Shown here piece by piece: positions 34,435 to 48,399 of a DNA stretch of 64,000 nucleotides (positions are counted from its first letter, which is position 1; every line of letters starts with the position of its first letter). Location of the stretch: the NCBI GenBank assembly GCA_014898415.1, contig RCTD01000037.1:248001-312000 (forward strand). Reading direction: 5' to 3'. The notes under the pieces are model-generated. The model ran no database searches. It was not told the DNA's origin and saw only the letters and a list, made by a program, of their open reading frames with translations. A program made the translations under genes and the position numbers. Source of the DNA: Stromatinia cepivora. Its lineage: Eukaryota; Ascomycota; Leotiomycetes; Helotiales; Sclerotiniaceae.

Positions 34435-35240
34435 TGATTAGTTTTTATTATAATGATATTACAAATTAGATATTAGAAACTAGTATGAAAAGTTATAAAT
34501 TCTAAATCAATTTTGATCTTACCCTTGTAATTGAATAAAAATATTTCGTTGCAAGACGAAGTATTTTTATATCAAAGGATAAATCTTTAATTATTAAGTA
34601 ATTTAAGAGAATCGAAGGATTAAGAATAGTAGTTATCTAATAGCGAATTTGGAGTTTATTTCTTGATTCAATTATTCTGTATCCATTATATATCTATTAG
34701 ATAATATAGGGTATACATTTGAAGAAAACCTGAAAGCAATTTCGAATTTTTCGCCATACCCACTTTTTCACGAAAAACTATTTTATTTATTCACTTTATA
34801 TAAATTATCAATAATATATAAAATTGATTAATTCGATTTGATTAATTTCATTACCCTGATCGTTCCGTTTATTTCGATTAAACCCATTTCGATCAAACCC
34901 GATCACTTTAATCAATTTAGTCAATTTTGGTTAATTTTGGTTAATTTTGATCGATTCGATTCAACCAACCCCAATTTCGAAATATTCTAGGATTTAATAA
35001 TACTATATATAATATAAATGAAGCTTTATTATAGTATATATTTCATATACTATAAACCTATACTCAGGTTTTTTTTAAGATCGTTTTAAAAACTTTGTAA
35101 CGATCAACTTCAATATAATCCGAAAATATACGATAACCATTACCATAACAATTATAATAGGTATATTCGAATACTCCTTTATAACCCTTTATTCTGAAAG
35201 AATACAAATCTCATTATCATTAATATCAACTATTTCATAT
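34435..35240. other. AT-rich stretch without recognised content
   Basis: Between the fold-back element and the first recognisable copia coding sequence. Contains a run of TTTTGGTTAA/TCGATC short repeats near 34860-34980. The 5' LTR of copia-C should lie here or just to the left but could not be located. Confidence 0.4.
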
Positions 35241-37617
35241 ATCAGAAATGAAGAATACAATGAATGAACAGATAAATAGAAATACGATCAATTCGTACTT
35301 ATAGAGAAAGATCCTTAGGAAATCATCGATTTTTGCAAATTTAAACTGAAATTCTATATAATATATAATTACATCGATAAAGATTTATAGGATGATTATT
35401 ATAACAATTTTATAGATTTCAGAGTTGAATATTTCGATTTCATCAATTCAAAAATTATACTTAGATTATATATTGAATTGAAAGCAAATGATTTATTTAT
35501 CAAGAAAACGATATAATATATAGAATTAATAATCAATAAGATTTTAATCGAAACACTTTATATTTTATATATATTATAATCAAATGATCAAATTCGAGAA
35601 ACAATAATAGATTAATATTTCTAATTTTAATCAAAAATTATTCTAAATTAAATCAAGATATTCGATAATAATATATATTTGAATATCATTCTCGAAAATC
35701 TAATACCCTTATTCAATCTTTAATAAAGAAAACAATTTGTATAAATAAATACAAAGCAATTATTTTCAATATAATATAAAAGAATTCAATTATTATAATT
35801 AGATAAAGGATCGGGATTTTATATATTCAAGGAACTTTTATATAATGAATATCAAAATCTAGGATAAAAATAATGTTCAATATTATCACAATTATTATAT
35901 AATAATAATATATCATTCGAAAATAAAAAACTATTAAATGAAAAGAAATCTACTTATAGTAAAGGATTATTAAACAAATCATTTAATGATAGGAAACCTT
36001 TAAACAATAATAAACATTCCGGAAATAATTACAAAACAAATGATACAGATCAAAATGATATTTATATATATTTTTATAAAAACAATAAAGAAAGAAAAGA
36101 TCTATTCAATAATAAAGAAAACAATGATTTAGGAAATTATAAAGATAAATCATTCGATTATATATAAAACAATAATATCGATTATAATCTTAGAAATTTC
36201 GAGAAACTTTATGATAATGTTAATAAATATATTGGTTAAAATAATAACTTCGATTATAAATACATCATCTTTTTTAATTATTGCGAAAGAATTGATATCC
36301 ATTTAAATTTTTATATAAGAGTGTTCCCTATAATATTAAAGGAAGAAGCTTTTATATTCTACTATTCAAATTTCAATTATATTTCAAATATAATGGAGGG
36401 TATTTATAAAATGATAAAAATATTTTTCGAAGGAGAAGGGTATCAATGCGGATTTATGAAGAAATAAAATCAAACAATGCTCAAAACAACCATTGTATAG
36501 AACTCTGGAAAATCGATATTAGAATATTTAGATATCATAATCATCAAATTTCAGTATTTTCAAAAAGGTTTATTAAAAGAATTTCAAATAGTTGTATATA
36601 TTTAGAGAAAGATCCTTAATATATATAATTATATATCAATATATAATCAAGTATATTATTGATTTTTAAAATTTATAATCAGATTTATCGAAAATCTATA
36701 AGGTTTTATCTTTATATATAAAAAATTATATCCAAACGAAAACGAAACATTTTATATAAATCGAATATATAATCAAAAGAATTCTAAATATAATTGCAAA
36801 TATAAATCCAATCAATAATTTTTTATTCGATCAAAAAAAATTAAAAGATATTTTATTTATAAGAAAGAAGGTTGTTGATCAAATAAATACATAGAAATTG
36901 AATAAATTAAATCGAAATACAAATATAAAGAATTATTTAAAAACAATGATAAGGATTTCGGATTATATTTCGAACAATATATTATCGAATACAAAGGAAT
37001 TTCATTAGATATCAATATTGACGAAGAATTCGTAATATATATTCAAAACAATCTAAAGAAGAATATAAAGGATAATAATTCAGAATATATTTGAATCTTA
37101 TTCTATGGATCAATTAATGGAAAGGAAATTATAATAAATTTATTCGATAAAATAACAATATATATTCTAATTGATTTTATTAATGAATTAATCAACAAAA
37201 TCGAAGGATACAAAACTTTCTTTTCGAAATATAATAACAAAGAATTTCAGGGTATCATTATCGATATAGAAATATTCTAATAATCTATAATAGAATTCAA
37301 ATAGTATTAAATATATCAAAAGGATATCAAAAATACTAAATTGAATATAAGTAAAACAGGAATCGCAAAAATAATATTCGGAATTGGAAAGATCGAATCA
37401 ATCAGATCGATTCAATTGAATCTACCTTCAGGATTTATCGAATTCTATATTATAGAATCAGAAATATTATTTTTATTATTATTATAGGATATAAATCAAT
37501 TCGGAATATATTATAATAATATTATCGATGTATTTGTATTATTAATTGCAAATCATTTATATATTTAGAAATTCAAATATATAATATTATTCTGGAATAT
37601 AAAAATCTAGTAATTTA
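35240..37617 (+). pseudogene. Decayed Ty1/copia element copia-C: gag, protease and start of pol
   Basis: Reading through stops in plus-strand frames gives a copia-like Gag with a zinc-knuckle remnant (KKEGC plus SNK near 36861-36890), a block with LYPNENETFY (about 36730), and a protease site remnant IIIDIEIF near 37257 where the family has DTGA, followed by FGIGKIESIRSIQLNLPSG and FIEFYIIESEILFLL. Stops are where Gln, Trp and Arg codons would mutate by C-to-T or G-to-A. The frame is cut at 37617 by the insertion of element A and resumes at 39952. The 5' edge is unresolved. No LTR was identified for this family inside the window. Confidence 0.7.
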
Positions 37618-37808
37618 TGTTACGAACCTCAACTACGAAATGAGGGTTAGCCGAAAGCGGGCCGAATTGTACGCTAGTTTGAAGAGTTTTCACCTATATA
37701 GAGAGGAATTCTTCAATACCATTTAGAGAAAGTAATGAAAAATCTTGATTCTAAATCCAAACCTATTGTTATTCGAATATTAACCGATTCTTTGCTATAA
37801 TTCTTACA
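37618..37808 (+). repeat. 5' LTR of element A (191 bp)
   Basis: Matches 39756-39946 along its full length with differences that are nearly all C/T or G/A. Its outer (left) end is less mutated than the same end of the 3' LTR. Confidence 0.88.
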
Positions 37809-37885
37809 ATTCTTTTTATTCACCCTTGAAAACAACTCGTCGGTTAATTTTGGGAATAACCTCATTTTTTTGATTCATTCGAACC

Positions 37886-38175
37886 TTCGAAAAACCTTCG
37901 AAAACCCTTCGAAAACCCTTCAGAATTCACCTTCGAAAATTACCCTCAAAACACATACGAATTTAGCCTCGAAACGAGCCTTCGAAAACCCTTCGGAATA
38001 TTATCGAAAACCTTCGAAAACCCTTCGAAATTCACCTTCGAAATTTACCTTCAAAATACATACAAATTTGACCTCAAAACAAACCTTCGAAAACCCTTCA
38101 GAATATTATCGAAAAACCTTCGAAAACCCTTCGGAATATTATCGAAAACCTACCAAAAATATTACGAAAAATCTT
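37886..38175. repeat. Array of TTCGAAAACCC-type units in element A
   Basis: Recurrent CCTTCGAAAACCCTTCGGAA words, arranged in a larger repeat of about 120 bp that gives the FENPS/SPSKITLKTH protein repeat in one frame. Confidence 0.75.
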
Positions 38176-38380
38176 CGAAGCAAGAAAACAAGAAAAGGAA
38201 TTGAAAGAATTTATTCGAAAGATATGAATATAATATACAAATCGAACCCTACCCTATTTTATAAAATTCGAAAGCGAATCCTTAAATCATACAAATCATT
38301 CAAACAAAAGAACGAAAAAACGAAAGCATATAAAGAACCTTCAGGATCCCATCGGAAAAGTGAAGAATTTGAATATAAAA

Positions 38381-38440
38381 GTTGTTGGAAGTTGAAGATA
38401 TTGAAGTTGAAGATATTGAAGTTGAAGATATTAAAGTTGA
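38381..38440. repeat. (GAAGTTGAAGATATT)n in element A
   Basis: About four 15-bp units. The matching array in element B is longer (about 60200-60290). Confidence 0.8.
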
Positions 38441-38982
38441 AATGATGATAATAAAGCCTTTAATATTATCCTTGAGAAATATAATAAACGAATTTATAAT
38501 AATGATGATGAAGCCTTTGGTATTATTTATAAGGAATACAATAATATTATCCTTAAGGAATACAATAAGCAAATTCATATACGATATTAACCACACTTCT
38601 ATTTCAAATAGAACCCTAACGGAATACTTGAAGCCTCTTCCCTTTAACAGAATATCAAATCTTTTCCAAAAGGAGAAATAAAACTAACCCTTATATAATT
38701 CTAAAGAATCACTAATAAAAACTGATTACAAACAATCGAATCCACATCGGAAAATTAGCATATTAGCTAAAAACGAAACAGTATTTATACTGAAGTCATC
38801 ATTTTCTTGATACAAATTTAATAATATTAAAGAATATAATATATTTATGTTTCAAATTTCAAAAGAAAAAGCAAATTGAAAACCCCCCCCCCTTTTATTA
38901 TTTACCGAACCTACAGAATCATTGAAATCGACAAGGACGTCGATCCAAAAAGGGAAGCATCAATATCCCCTACTTATCACAT

Positions 38983-39292
38983 TAGAAAGCATACCAAATC
39001 GAAAACATACCAAATCGAAAGCATACCAAATCGAAAGCATACCAAATCAAAAGCATACCAAATCGAAAGCATACCAAATCGAAAGCATACCGAACCCAAA
39101 CCAAAAGCATACCGAATTTGAATCAAAAGCATACCGAATTTGAATCGAAAGCATACCGAATCGAAAGCATACCAAATCGAAAGCATACCGAATCCGAATC
39201 GAAAGCATACCGAATCCGAATCGAAAGCATACCGAATCCGAATCGAAAGCATACCAAATCGAAAGCATACCGAATCGAAAGCATGCCTATCG
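38983..39292. repeat. 16/22-bp minisatellite (GAAAGCATACCAAATC) in element A
   Basis: About 18 units; some carry an extra six bases (GAATCC). Element B has the complementary array over about 59140-59690, so roughly 30 units. Confidence 0.88.
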
Positions 39293-39755
39293 AAATCGTC
39301 TCGAAATCGTACCGAAATCGAATTGAAAATGGATCGAAAAGGAATATATATATAAGGGTTTTTAAATGATATTGAAGAGTTTTCAAAAAAGTGAAAATGC
39401 TGAACTTCATAAAATGAAGATATAGACATTATAATTTCATTATTGAAGGAATTATTATGGATTTAATCGTTATATAAAGTTCTCCATTGGAGTTTCAGCT
39501 CGGCCGACTATTGTAGAGTAGAAGCGAAGGAATTAGAAGAATTGAAAGGATTTCGATGGATCTACAATGATTTTACGAAAAAGCATACAACACAATATCG
39601 ATGGTTCTACGAAAAGGCATACAACACAATATCGATAGTTTCACGAAAAGACATACAATACAACATCGAATGATATTGGTTTTGATTGGATATTTCAATT
39701 TAAATAATTTCATTTCACAGACTTTCGAAAATGAAAGCCTCGAAAAGAAGGGCTC

Positions 39756-39946
39756 TATTACGAATTTCAATTACGAAATGAGGGTTAGCCGAAAGCGGAC
39801 CAAATTATACATTAATTTGAAGAATTTTCACCTATATAAAGGGAAATTCTTCAATACCATTTAAAGAAAGTAATGAAAAGTCTTGATTCTAAATCCAAAC
39901 CTATTGTTATTCGAATATTAACCGATTCTTTGCTGTGATTCTCACA
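39756..39946 (+). repeat. 3' LTR of element A (191 bp)
   Basis: Ends GTGATTCTCACA, less mutated than the corresponding inner end of the 5' LTR (ATAATTCTTACA). Confidence 0.88.
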
Positions 39947-40217
39947 ATTTATATAAATATTTATCGATATAAACGATTATTATTTAACCGAATTGGAAAT
40001 ATAAAGATTATATTGTTGTTTCGATTATTCTTTTGCAGATAGATTCTATCGAATTTTCCAATATATAGATTATATAGATATTGCCCAAAAAGATTTTGAA
40101 AGATTTACGAAATTCTGCGAATATTATCAAAAATATAGAAAATCCCTAAGTAGATTCAAATTCAATCTTTGTAACAATATCGAATTTAATTATTCGATAA
40201 TAATTAATATTATATAT
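39947..40217 (+). pseudogene. Copia-C segment 2: integrase zinc-binding region
   Basis: After element A the copia-C frame resumes; near 40104-40170 it reads FCEYYQKYRKSLSRFKF then EFNYSIIINIIY, the spacing of the zinc-binding part and the start of the integrase core in fungal copia elements (C-x2-C degraded to C-x2-Y). It is cut again at 40217 by copia-1; the final TATAT (40213-40217) is the target duplication. Confidence 0.6.
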
Positions 40218-40382
40218 TGTTGGAAATGAGGCCATCATAGGATTAGAATTGAGGTCACGTGATCACAATGGTGCATAGACCATATTTGGGAATAACCTCA
40301 ATTCTACTCCTACTAGAATAATAGATCCTTAGTTCAATTTATATAATCAATAATACTATTATTTTTTGTATCAAATATTAAT
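40218..40382 (+). repeat. 5' LTR of copia-1
   Basis: 165 bp; its first ~100 bp are almost free of the C-to-T changes seen in the 3' LTR, including CACGTG at 40255-40260. Confidence 0.85.
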
Positions 40383-41082
40383 AGATTATAAAATTCGGTT
40401 GTATAATAATAATTAGAAAGCAAAACAAATCGAGAAAGAATTAGTATAATTAGTAGGGGTGAAACAAAATGGAAATCAGAATTTTTATATAGTATTATCG
40501 AAGTAGAATTGAAATATGATAATATAGTTTATAATTTATAATATTACAGATTAAAGCGGAAAGCAATTTGTATAGTGCCGATATAAAATTATAGCAGAAG
40601 CGAAAAGCAAATTCATATAATTATAAGAAAACATATTACAATATGATTTTATGAATTTTTTTATTGTTTTATTTTTTATATTTTTTTATTATTTTGAATT
40701 TATTTGTGGTATATTTTTTAAAATTGTTTTAAAAATCTGAAGATTATTTTCGATATCTATCAAATAGTAAGAAATCTTTACAATATCGAAATCAAATAAT
40801 TCTTCGAAGTTCGATTAAAATAATTATAAATGATAGTTTAGATAAACGAAGATATAATTGAGAGGGAAAGGATGGTTTTATATAATTAATCAAATATTAA
40901 ATGAATATATATAGATTGTAGGATTCAATATAATATTTGTTTATGAGATTAATAGTTATATATATTATAATATTGAATTGAAATCGGAATACTTAAAGGA
41001 CAAAGCGAATATGTTATTATATATTTGTATAATATTTAATGATAATGATGAAGCCTTTATTGACGAATATTCAATAGTATAT
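40383..41082 (+). pseudogene. Copia-1 leader and start of gag
   Basis: Aligned base for base with 61358-62056 of copia-2. The distal part reads ENDNEAFIDEY-like sequence just before the gypsy insertion. Stops throughout. Confidence 0.6.
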
Positions 41083-41374
41083 TGTGAGAAAGTTGGGATA
41101 TCAAGGCCTAACACGTAGTTAGTTCGTAATCATATGATCATATGACTCTTCGTAATTAGATATAAGAAAGGGCTCTGTTCTCTTTTCCTTGAAAGAAATC
41201 AATCGTTTTTCTATTAATCTTTTTGTATTCCATTTATATATAATCTAAATCATTATCTAAATCTACTAGTTTTATTATTTGAAGCTTTTATAATGTAATC
41301 TGATCAATTCCAATTTTCATTTCCCTTTGTAATATATTATCGGGATATATATATTTCGATTTATTTCTTTTATA
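41083..41374 (+). repeat. 5' LTR of the gypsy element (292 bp)
   Basis: The first ~36 bp are identical to the solo LTR; the rest differs by C-to-T or G-to-A changes at dozens of sites, with the inner end most altered. Confidence 0.9.
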
Positions 41375-42119
41375 ATGATGATCTATATAAGGATTCGAAT
41401 TATATAGTTTATATTATATAAATATATTTATAAGGAAATTATAATTGAAAAGAAAGTAGAATTAATAGTTTATAAATAGAAGGATGGGATTGATTTTGAA
41501 AGGATAACTTTTTCAAAAATATGGGATTGTTAAATTTTGAGTAAGGAAGTTTTGATTATTGAAGTTTTTTTATTTGTATTCATTTATTATATCGAAGATA
41601 AATTATTTTTCAGTAGAATTATTATTCTATTTTCTATTTTGAAAGGAATATATCAACGAAGGTTTTATTTGGGGATATAGTTAGTAATGCTAAGAGTATA
41701 TTAGAACTTCAAATACAATGAAGTCTTTATTTATAAACGAATCATTTATTTTTGCGAACAAAAAAACTTCAATTTTGAGGACGACCTTAATTGAATGCGA
41801 TTAATCATATTAAAGGATCTTGAATGTTTTATATACCTTTAAAACTATTTGAATATTTAAATGTGTATTGAAGTAATAGGAAGGATTGGGTATAGTATAT
41901 TAAATTATTATTTTTGATATTGGTAATCAAAAATTTAAGATATATTTTAAAAAACTTTTAGTTGAAGGGTTTGAGATTTATACGTTCCTTTGGAAAAAGG
42001 AAAATCCTAAAAAGGATTATATATATCTTTTCTTTTCTTTTGAAGATTTATTAAGAGAAAACTATAAATACTAAAAATTATCGAGAATTAAATATTGAAT
42101 TAAACTTTAATAAATCGAA

Positions 42120-43700
42120 TACTTTTCAATCAAATTATAATAATATAATGGATAATTTTGATCTATTTATAAAATTGAATCTTTTGTAAAATGTTTTTCA
42201 AGGATTAAAGGATAGTATTATTGTTTTAATTATTAATCCTTTTGAATTTATTGAAAAATTCTTTATTAATAGTAATGGAAATCTTATTAAAAAAGAAAAA
42301 AAAACAAAAAAAACTAAAAAAGAAAAAGAAGTAAATTAATAATAACAAAATCTACCAAAAATTTCATTTGTTATTTATATTAAAGATTATATATATATAT
42401 TCTTTATTATATTGTATATTAGAAGTATTATTGCCTCTATTTTCAATGGGATTGATATATCTGACTTCTTTATAATTTGGGATGCTTTATAAATTAATTA
42501 TAATATATTTGATGAGGAAATACGAATTCGATTTTTTTGGTATTACGATTATACCACTATTATTCAAATCAAATTTATACCGGAATACAATCCTATTAGA
42601 TACAATTGGAAAGAAAGGTTAAGATCAATATTACTTTGATATTTTCGTGATTATAATATTCAGCAAATGATAAGCATTTAAGATTTTCTTAATTAATTTA
42701 TTAATAATCAATATAACAAAAATAAAGGGGATTATAATATAAACCCAACAATAATGAAGGATTATATTGCCAAATTCGTATTTTCGGTTATTCAATTTAT
42801 TAATAATTATATAATTACCAAATTCGAAATTGAAAAGATGTTCCTATATAATCTGTATATCCAAATGGGAAAGAAGATTGTTAGATAGCTTAAAATTGAT
42901 TTCGATGATCCTGCTTCTGTAAATTTCAAGAGAATAATAAACGAAACCTATAAATGATATTTTTTTGAGGATTTTATTATCCGAATTTATAAAAGATCTA
43001 AATCTCATTAGATTATTGTTTTCCAGATTATATATAAATATATAAAAACCTTATTTGTCTTTAATATCAATATAAAATCTTATTCTCAAGGATAAAAGAT
43101 AAAGAATACTATAAATAAAATCATTAACTTTTTGGATAAACTCAATATAAATCATTTAAAAGCGAAAATCAAAAGTACAAGGGATTCGAAATTATCCTTC
43201 TCATTATTACAATATCAAATTATTCATTAAAAAAGTAATACAAGATACAATAATTATTCTATTTAAAATAAACAAAAGAGAATTCTTTTTGATATAAATA
43301 AAGCTTATAAAAAGGATTATTTTTATTACTATTGTTTTAGAAGATTTCCTTATAATAATGATTATACTATAAAACAAAATTGCTTTAAAAAGATTAATGA
43401 TATTAATATTGAATTATATTATTATAACAAATATAAAGTCTTTATATTTGATCCCAAAAGATATCCCAATCTTTTCTCAATCTTTAAACAAAAAGATTCT
43501 CTAAAGAATCATCAGATTGAAATATATATAAAAACTTATAAATTTAATTAACAAAAGAAACAATTAAAGAAACCCAATACTAAGGATAACTTATTGAATC
43601 TTAAAGTCTTTAGTATTGAAATTGTAAAGAATATATTTATAAATAATATTAATTATCGAGAAAGGGAAATTATTAATATCAATATAATTATTTAGTTTAA
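42120..43700 (+). pseudogene. Gypsy gag remnant
   Basis: Plus-strand open segments with stops; a zinc-knuckle-like remnant YYCFRRFPYN ... KQNC lies near 43327-43390, followed by KYKVFIFDPKRYPNLFS. Boundaries are approximate and there is no intact start. Confidence 0.55.
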
Positions 43701-44329
43701 AGAAATTTTAAGATTATAAAATCGATTATTTAAAAAATCCAAATTGATAGAATGAAATGGAATTGATAAATTTTAAAAATCGTTAAATATTTTTCGAAAA
43801 GTATTATTCAGAATAATAAATCAAATTGAAAGAGAGAGATTAAAAAAAGAATTTTTCAATGAAAATGAAATTATGGATATTGATGAAAACAAAGAAAACA
43901 AAGTAAAAGAATCTTAGGGAGGGGAAAGCCTTTTTGAATCCGATGAGAATAATATAATACAAAAAAATAGAATATTTAATTTTTGTATTAAATCCTTAAA
44001 AATAAAAAAGCAAATATTAATTATTACTTATATTACAAAATCTCTAATAGAAATCTTGGAATAGATTTATAAAATCAAAATTCTAATAATAATTAGAATT
44101 GTTTTTATATATATATTAAATCTTTTTAAATAAATTTTCAAAAAAGTATTAATTGTAAATATTGAAGAACAAAAAGAGCTTTTCAGAAATTCAGAAATCC
44201 TTATCGAAAAAGTTATAATAATCTTAACAGTTATTAATCATTTAAATGTTTTCTTTAATTATTAATTAAAAAAAATATATAATATATTTATTATTATTAT
44301 AACCTTTATAAGTAAGAATATTAAGATTA

Positions 44330-44607
44330 ATAGTATTATTGATTTAGGATCGATAATCAATATGATAAGCCTGAAAGTTGTAAGAGAATTGGGATTCATA
44401 ATATATAAATATAAAGCGATAATAATTATCTTTGATAAAAGTGTCATCATTTTGTATGAATTGATTAAAGATATAAAAATCAATTTTGAAGGAATTAAGA
44501 ATATTATCGATATTTTTGTTTTAAATAATATTAAAGATTTATTGTTGCTGGAGATATTATATTTGTTTATAAAAAAGATCGATTTTGAATATGAAGGAGA
44601 TAAATAA
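44330..44607 (+). pseudogene. Gypsy aspartic protease remnant
   Basis: Reads IDLGSIINMISLKVVRELG at about 44338-44395; gypsy proteases have L-D-S/T-G-S at this place, so the catalytic Asp survives while the next residue is changed. Downstream LLLLEILYLFIKKIDFE matches the second part of the fold. Confidence 0.7.
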
Positions 44608-45439
44608 ATTGTATAGATTATTGATAACAATAATATTAATAGGGTTGATTATTGGGTAATTGAATCAAAATATAAAGCAGATATTATAAAGGTTGATCTT
44701 GAAAAACCAGGAAAAGAATAGATAGTATAAATTTTAGGGATTGTATTGATGATCTTCCAAAAATCTTAAATATTATCAAGAATGAAAGAAAATTTGAAGA
44801 ATTTGTTAAAAACTATTTTCCAGAATTTTTGATTGATATTTCAAATTTTAAAACGATTTTAAATTCTGTAGAATTCAATATGGATATTATTCGAATTGAT
44901 TTTAACTTTGATATCGAAGATATATTTGATAATATTGAGGATTCGGAATTAAAGGAATTTTAGGAATACTTTGTTATTAATAATATTTATTTTGATTTGG
45001 AAGAATTTAGAATAGAAAATAATATTTAAAAGAAATTAATCGATATCAAATACGAAATTCTTATTCTAATTAATAATATATATAAAAAAAAAAATAAAAA
45101 TAAAATCTTTGAATAAAATAGAGTATATCAATAAAAAGATTCTAGAAGGTAATTCTAATTGATTAGAATTGGAATGTATAAAATATTTTAAATATCAATT
45201 ATTAAATCCTTTTTCGAAGTATTTGATATTATATTTCGATATTAGATTTAAAGGTTTTTGATTGATATAAAAACATTTAGTATTGTTAGATATCGGAGAT
45301 ATATTTTGGGAATATAAAAAGGAATTTCTTTTTATATTATTATAAAATCGAGAAGTAATATTAGCTTTTGATTAAACGAAAATCGATAATATCAAATTTT
45401 CAATTGTTTCGTTATAGATTATCAAGATAATATTATATA

Positions 45440-46870
45440 AAATTTAATAAATTCTTAGTTTTGTATCTTTTAAAGCCCTTTTATTAATAGCTATCGAAAT
45501 AATAAGAGATTATATTAAATGAAATGTATTAAAGGAAAAAGAAGGATTATATTGAAATCCTTGATATTTAATTAAGAAAAGCAAGGCTAATAAATATTAT
45601 ATTATTATTGTAATAACAAAAACAAATATTATAATTTTATGAAATATAAATATATTTTCAAATTTAGAGGAATTTGTTAAACAAATAATTGGATATTTAT
45701 TAATATCTTTGATTGATTTATTTTTTAAATATAATCAAATATTTTTAAATAAAAAGAATAGAAATATTATTATTATTATAATCCTTTTTAATCTGATAAA
45801 ATTTATTATTCTATTATAAAGGGTTACTAATTCGGTTGCTCAATTTGTAAGGATTGTATCAAGAATATTATAGGATATTATACTTAATATTGTTATATTT
45901 TATTTAGATAATATTAAAATTAAAAATCCCAGAACTTGATATAATAAAGTTGAAGTTGAATCTGGATTGAAGAAGTTTGTTATTGAGTATCTGAAAAATC
46001 TAGATGTTATAATAGAATATATTAAATATATAGGATATATTATCAATATCAAATCCAAATAGTATTATAATGAAATCCGAATTATAAATTATTATATTAA
46101 TTTTAAAGAAAGAAATCTCGATATTGCCAAAATCATCAAAATAATTGAATGACTATTTTACTCGAACAATTATGAAATTAGAATATTCTTTAAAGTATAT
46201 ATCTTTTATCGATTTTGAATAAAGAATTTTGTTATTATTATAAAGTCTTTTTATATATTATTGAAGAAAAATATAGAATTCATTTGAATTATTAATTATA
46301 ATATTATAATGATTTTGTTGAAAAACAAATTAATTTTGATCCCAATCCTTTTTCTATTGATTTATTCATTTAAAACCGGAACTATTGTATTTGTTATCAA
46401 TATTAGTTTGATAGGATAGGGAATTATTTTAGATCAAATATATAATGATAAATCTTATATTATTGTTAGATATAAAAATAATATATAGAATTATATTGAA
46501 TAGAATTATAATATTATTAAGAAAGAATATAAAAAAGTATTCAAAGTTTTATAAAAATATAAAAGAGATTTCTATAATATTTATTTCCTTTTAGAAATTG
46601 ATGCGAATATATTTATAATTTAGTTAAATAAAATAATTATAGATTTATTTAATACTTTGATTATAAGATAGATTATTTGGATTAGACTTTTCGATTTTGA
46701 TATCAAATATATTCTTGAAAACAAAAATATTATTGTAGATATTTTATTACAATAATTACGAATTGTTTTAAACGATATTGATGAGAAATATAAAGAAGAT
46801 ATTGATGATTCGATTATTGTAGATTTGAATTTGTTGTAAATAGATTCAATGGTAAGTATAAATGGCTCCA
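45440..46870 (+). pseudogene. Gypsy reverse transcriptase and RNase H remnant
   Basis: RT landmarks: SLIDLFFKYNQIFLNKKNR (about 45700), TNSVAQFVRIVSRILWD (about 45829-45880) and the catalytic box FYLDNIKIKNPRTWYN (about 45899-45945), where Y-L-D-D has become Y-L-D-N. RNase H follows (VFVINISLIG near 46390; LLEIDANIFI near 46595; FDFDIKYILENKNIIVDILL near 46690-46750). The pattern TNSVAQFVR and PRTWYN is typical of a widespread fungal gypsy lineage. Confidence 0.75.
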
Positions 46871-46989
46871 AAATTTTAAGATTGTTTCAAATTTTGGAAA
46901 GTAGAAATAAAAGGATACAAATGATTATTCAATATATTATTATATTATAAAGATTTAAAAATATATCAATAAAGGATTAATAAGTTTTC

Positions 46990-48330
46990 AAAAAAGAAGT
47001 TTTCAATTTTTATATAAGGGATCGTTGTTTATTCAGAATCCAGGGAGATGGATTACTTTTTGTTTATATAATAATAAATAACGATTTAATTGAAAAAACA
47101 AAAATTATGATTCGAGTATATAAAGAATTGAATTATAAAAATCTAGAATCATTATATATTAAAATACATAATTGTTATTAATGAAATGGGATATATAAGG
47201 ATATAAAAAATTGGGTGATTTTTTATTTCATTTATCAATTTAGATTATCCAAATAAATAAATAAATCAATGATTACTATTTGGGTTTTAAATATTTGATA
47301 TAAAGTTGATATAAATATTATAAAAATGCTTAATAATTATAGATTCAAATGTTTTATTGTTTTATAAAAAGATTTGAATAATTGAATAGAAACTAAAGTT
47401 TTGTAGAATATTATTTCGAAAGCAATTATCAAGTTTCTTTATAAAATAATTTATTATTATAATCTCTTTAGAAAAATCATTATAAATAAAAGATTTAAGA
47501 ATAAAAACATTATATTTGTTTATTACAAAAAGTATAGAATCGATAAAATCAAAATATCAATCTATTATTTATAAGCCAATAGAATAATAAAAAGAAATCA
47601 TTATTCTATTATAAAAATATTTTCCTGTTTATTATAAAAAGGGTATAAATAATCTGAATAATTGGAAATAATATTATTCATTGATTGTATTTCAATTTAC
47701 AAATCGATAAATAAAATATTGTTTGAATTGATCTATAGATAAAAAGCTATATTACTTTTTGAAATTATATATACGATTTGAAGGATCCTTAATTAGGAAA
47801 GTATATGAATCTAGAAAGATTTATTAGTTATTAGAATATAATAATTAAAAATGTTAAATAAAAATATTAAAAAAGTAATTCTTTGTAAATAGTATTATAA
47901 AAAAGATAATAAATTTTGATATAATCTTGATTGCAAAATATTGGATAAAAATATTCGAATTGGAGATATAATTCTATATTATAATTCTTGATCAAAAATT
48001 GATATATTTTGTAATACAAAATTTGTTTTCAAATAATATAGATTTTATAAAATAATAAAGAAATTGAAGGGTCTTTTTATATATACTTTTGAAAAAATGA
48101 ATAATACTTTATTTGATGAAATTTATATAAACATTTATCTCAAAAAATATATTTTATATTTAGATCTTTTTATAAATAACAATTCTAAGGATTTATATAA
48201 ATAAATAAATCAAAAGAACCGAATTTCTAGGCATTTATAGCTTTCCAAATAAAAGATAATAAATAATTAAGGATTATTCTTTGCTTAATTATAAAACGAT
48301 ATAGAATTAAAAGGAAAAAAGCAAATATAA
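46990..48330 (+). pseudogene. Gypsy integrase remnant
   Basis: Core remnant YYLQANRIIKRNHYSIIK with KSINKILFELIYR further on (about 47560-47760), equivalent to the integrase core Y-x-Q-x-N-G-x-x-E-R segment, followed by a C-terminal beta region (DKNIRIGDIILYYNS, about 47947-47990; YTFEKMNNTLFDEIYINIYLKK near 48080-48150). Boundaries approximate. Confidence 0.65.
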
Positions 48331-48399
48331 TAAATCGAAGAGAAATTGTTGCTATAAATTTCTAATTGTTAATTAAGAAGTTTGATAAAGAAAGCCTTA

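Larger units (their letters stand above)
37618..39946 (+). mobile_element. Element A: non-autonomous LTR element made of tandem arrays
   Basis: Two direct 191-bp terminal repeats (37618-37808 and 39756-39946), starting TGTTACGAA and ending TTCTCACA, enclose 1947 bp. A 5-bp duplication ATTTA flanks it (37613-37617 and 39947-39951), and a purine tract (CGAAAAGAAGGGCTC, about 39739-39754) precedes the 3' repeat, as expected for an LTR element. The interior has no protease, RT or integrase signal; it is mostly tandem arrays (TTCGAAAACCC-type, GAAGTTGAAGATATT, GAAAGCATACCAAATC and a roughly 34-bp ACGAAAAGGCATACAACACA type). A 191-codon frame (37870-38445) is repetitive and basic (FENPSEYYRK repeats) and matches no family I know. 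Element B is a second, inverted copy. It sits inside copia-C. Confidence 0.85.

Noticed and set aside
38983..39292. CRISPR-like array
   Set aside because: Units are contiguous without unique spacers, and the genome is fungal.
38876..39429. Overlapping ORFs on both strands with KHTKSKAYQIES or FRFGMLSI repeats
   Set aside because: Artefacts of the 16/22-bp minisatellite of element A; both strands give equally repetitive proteins.
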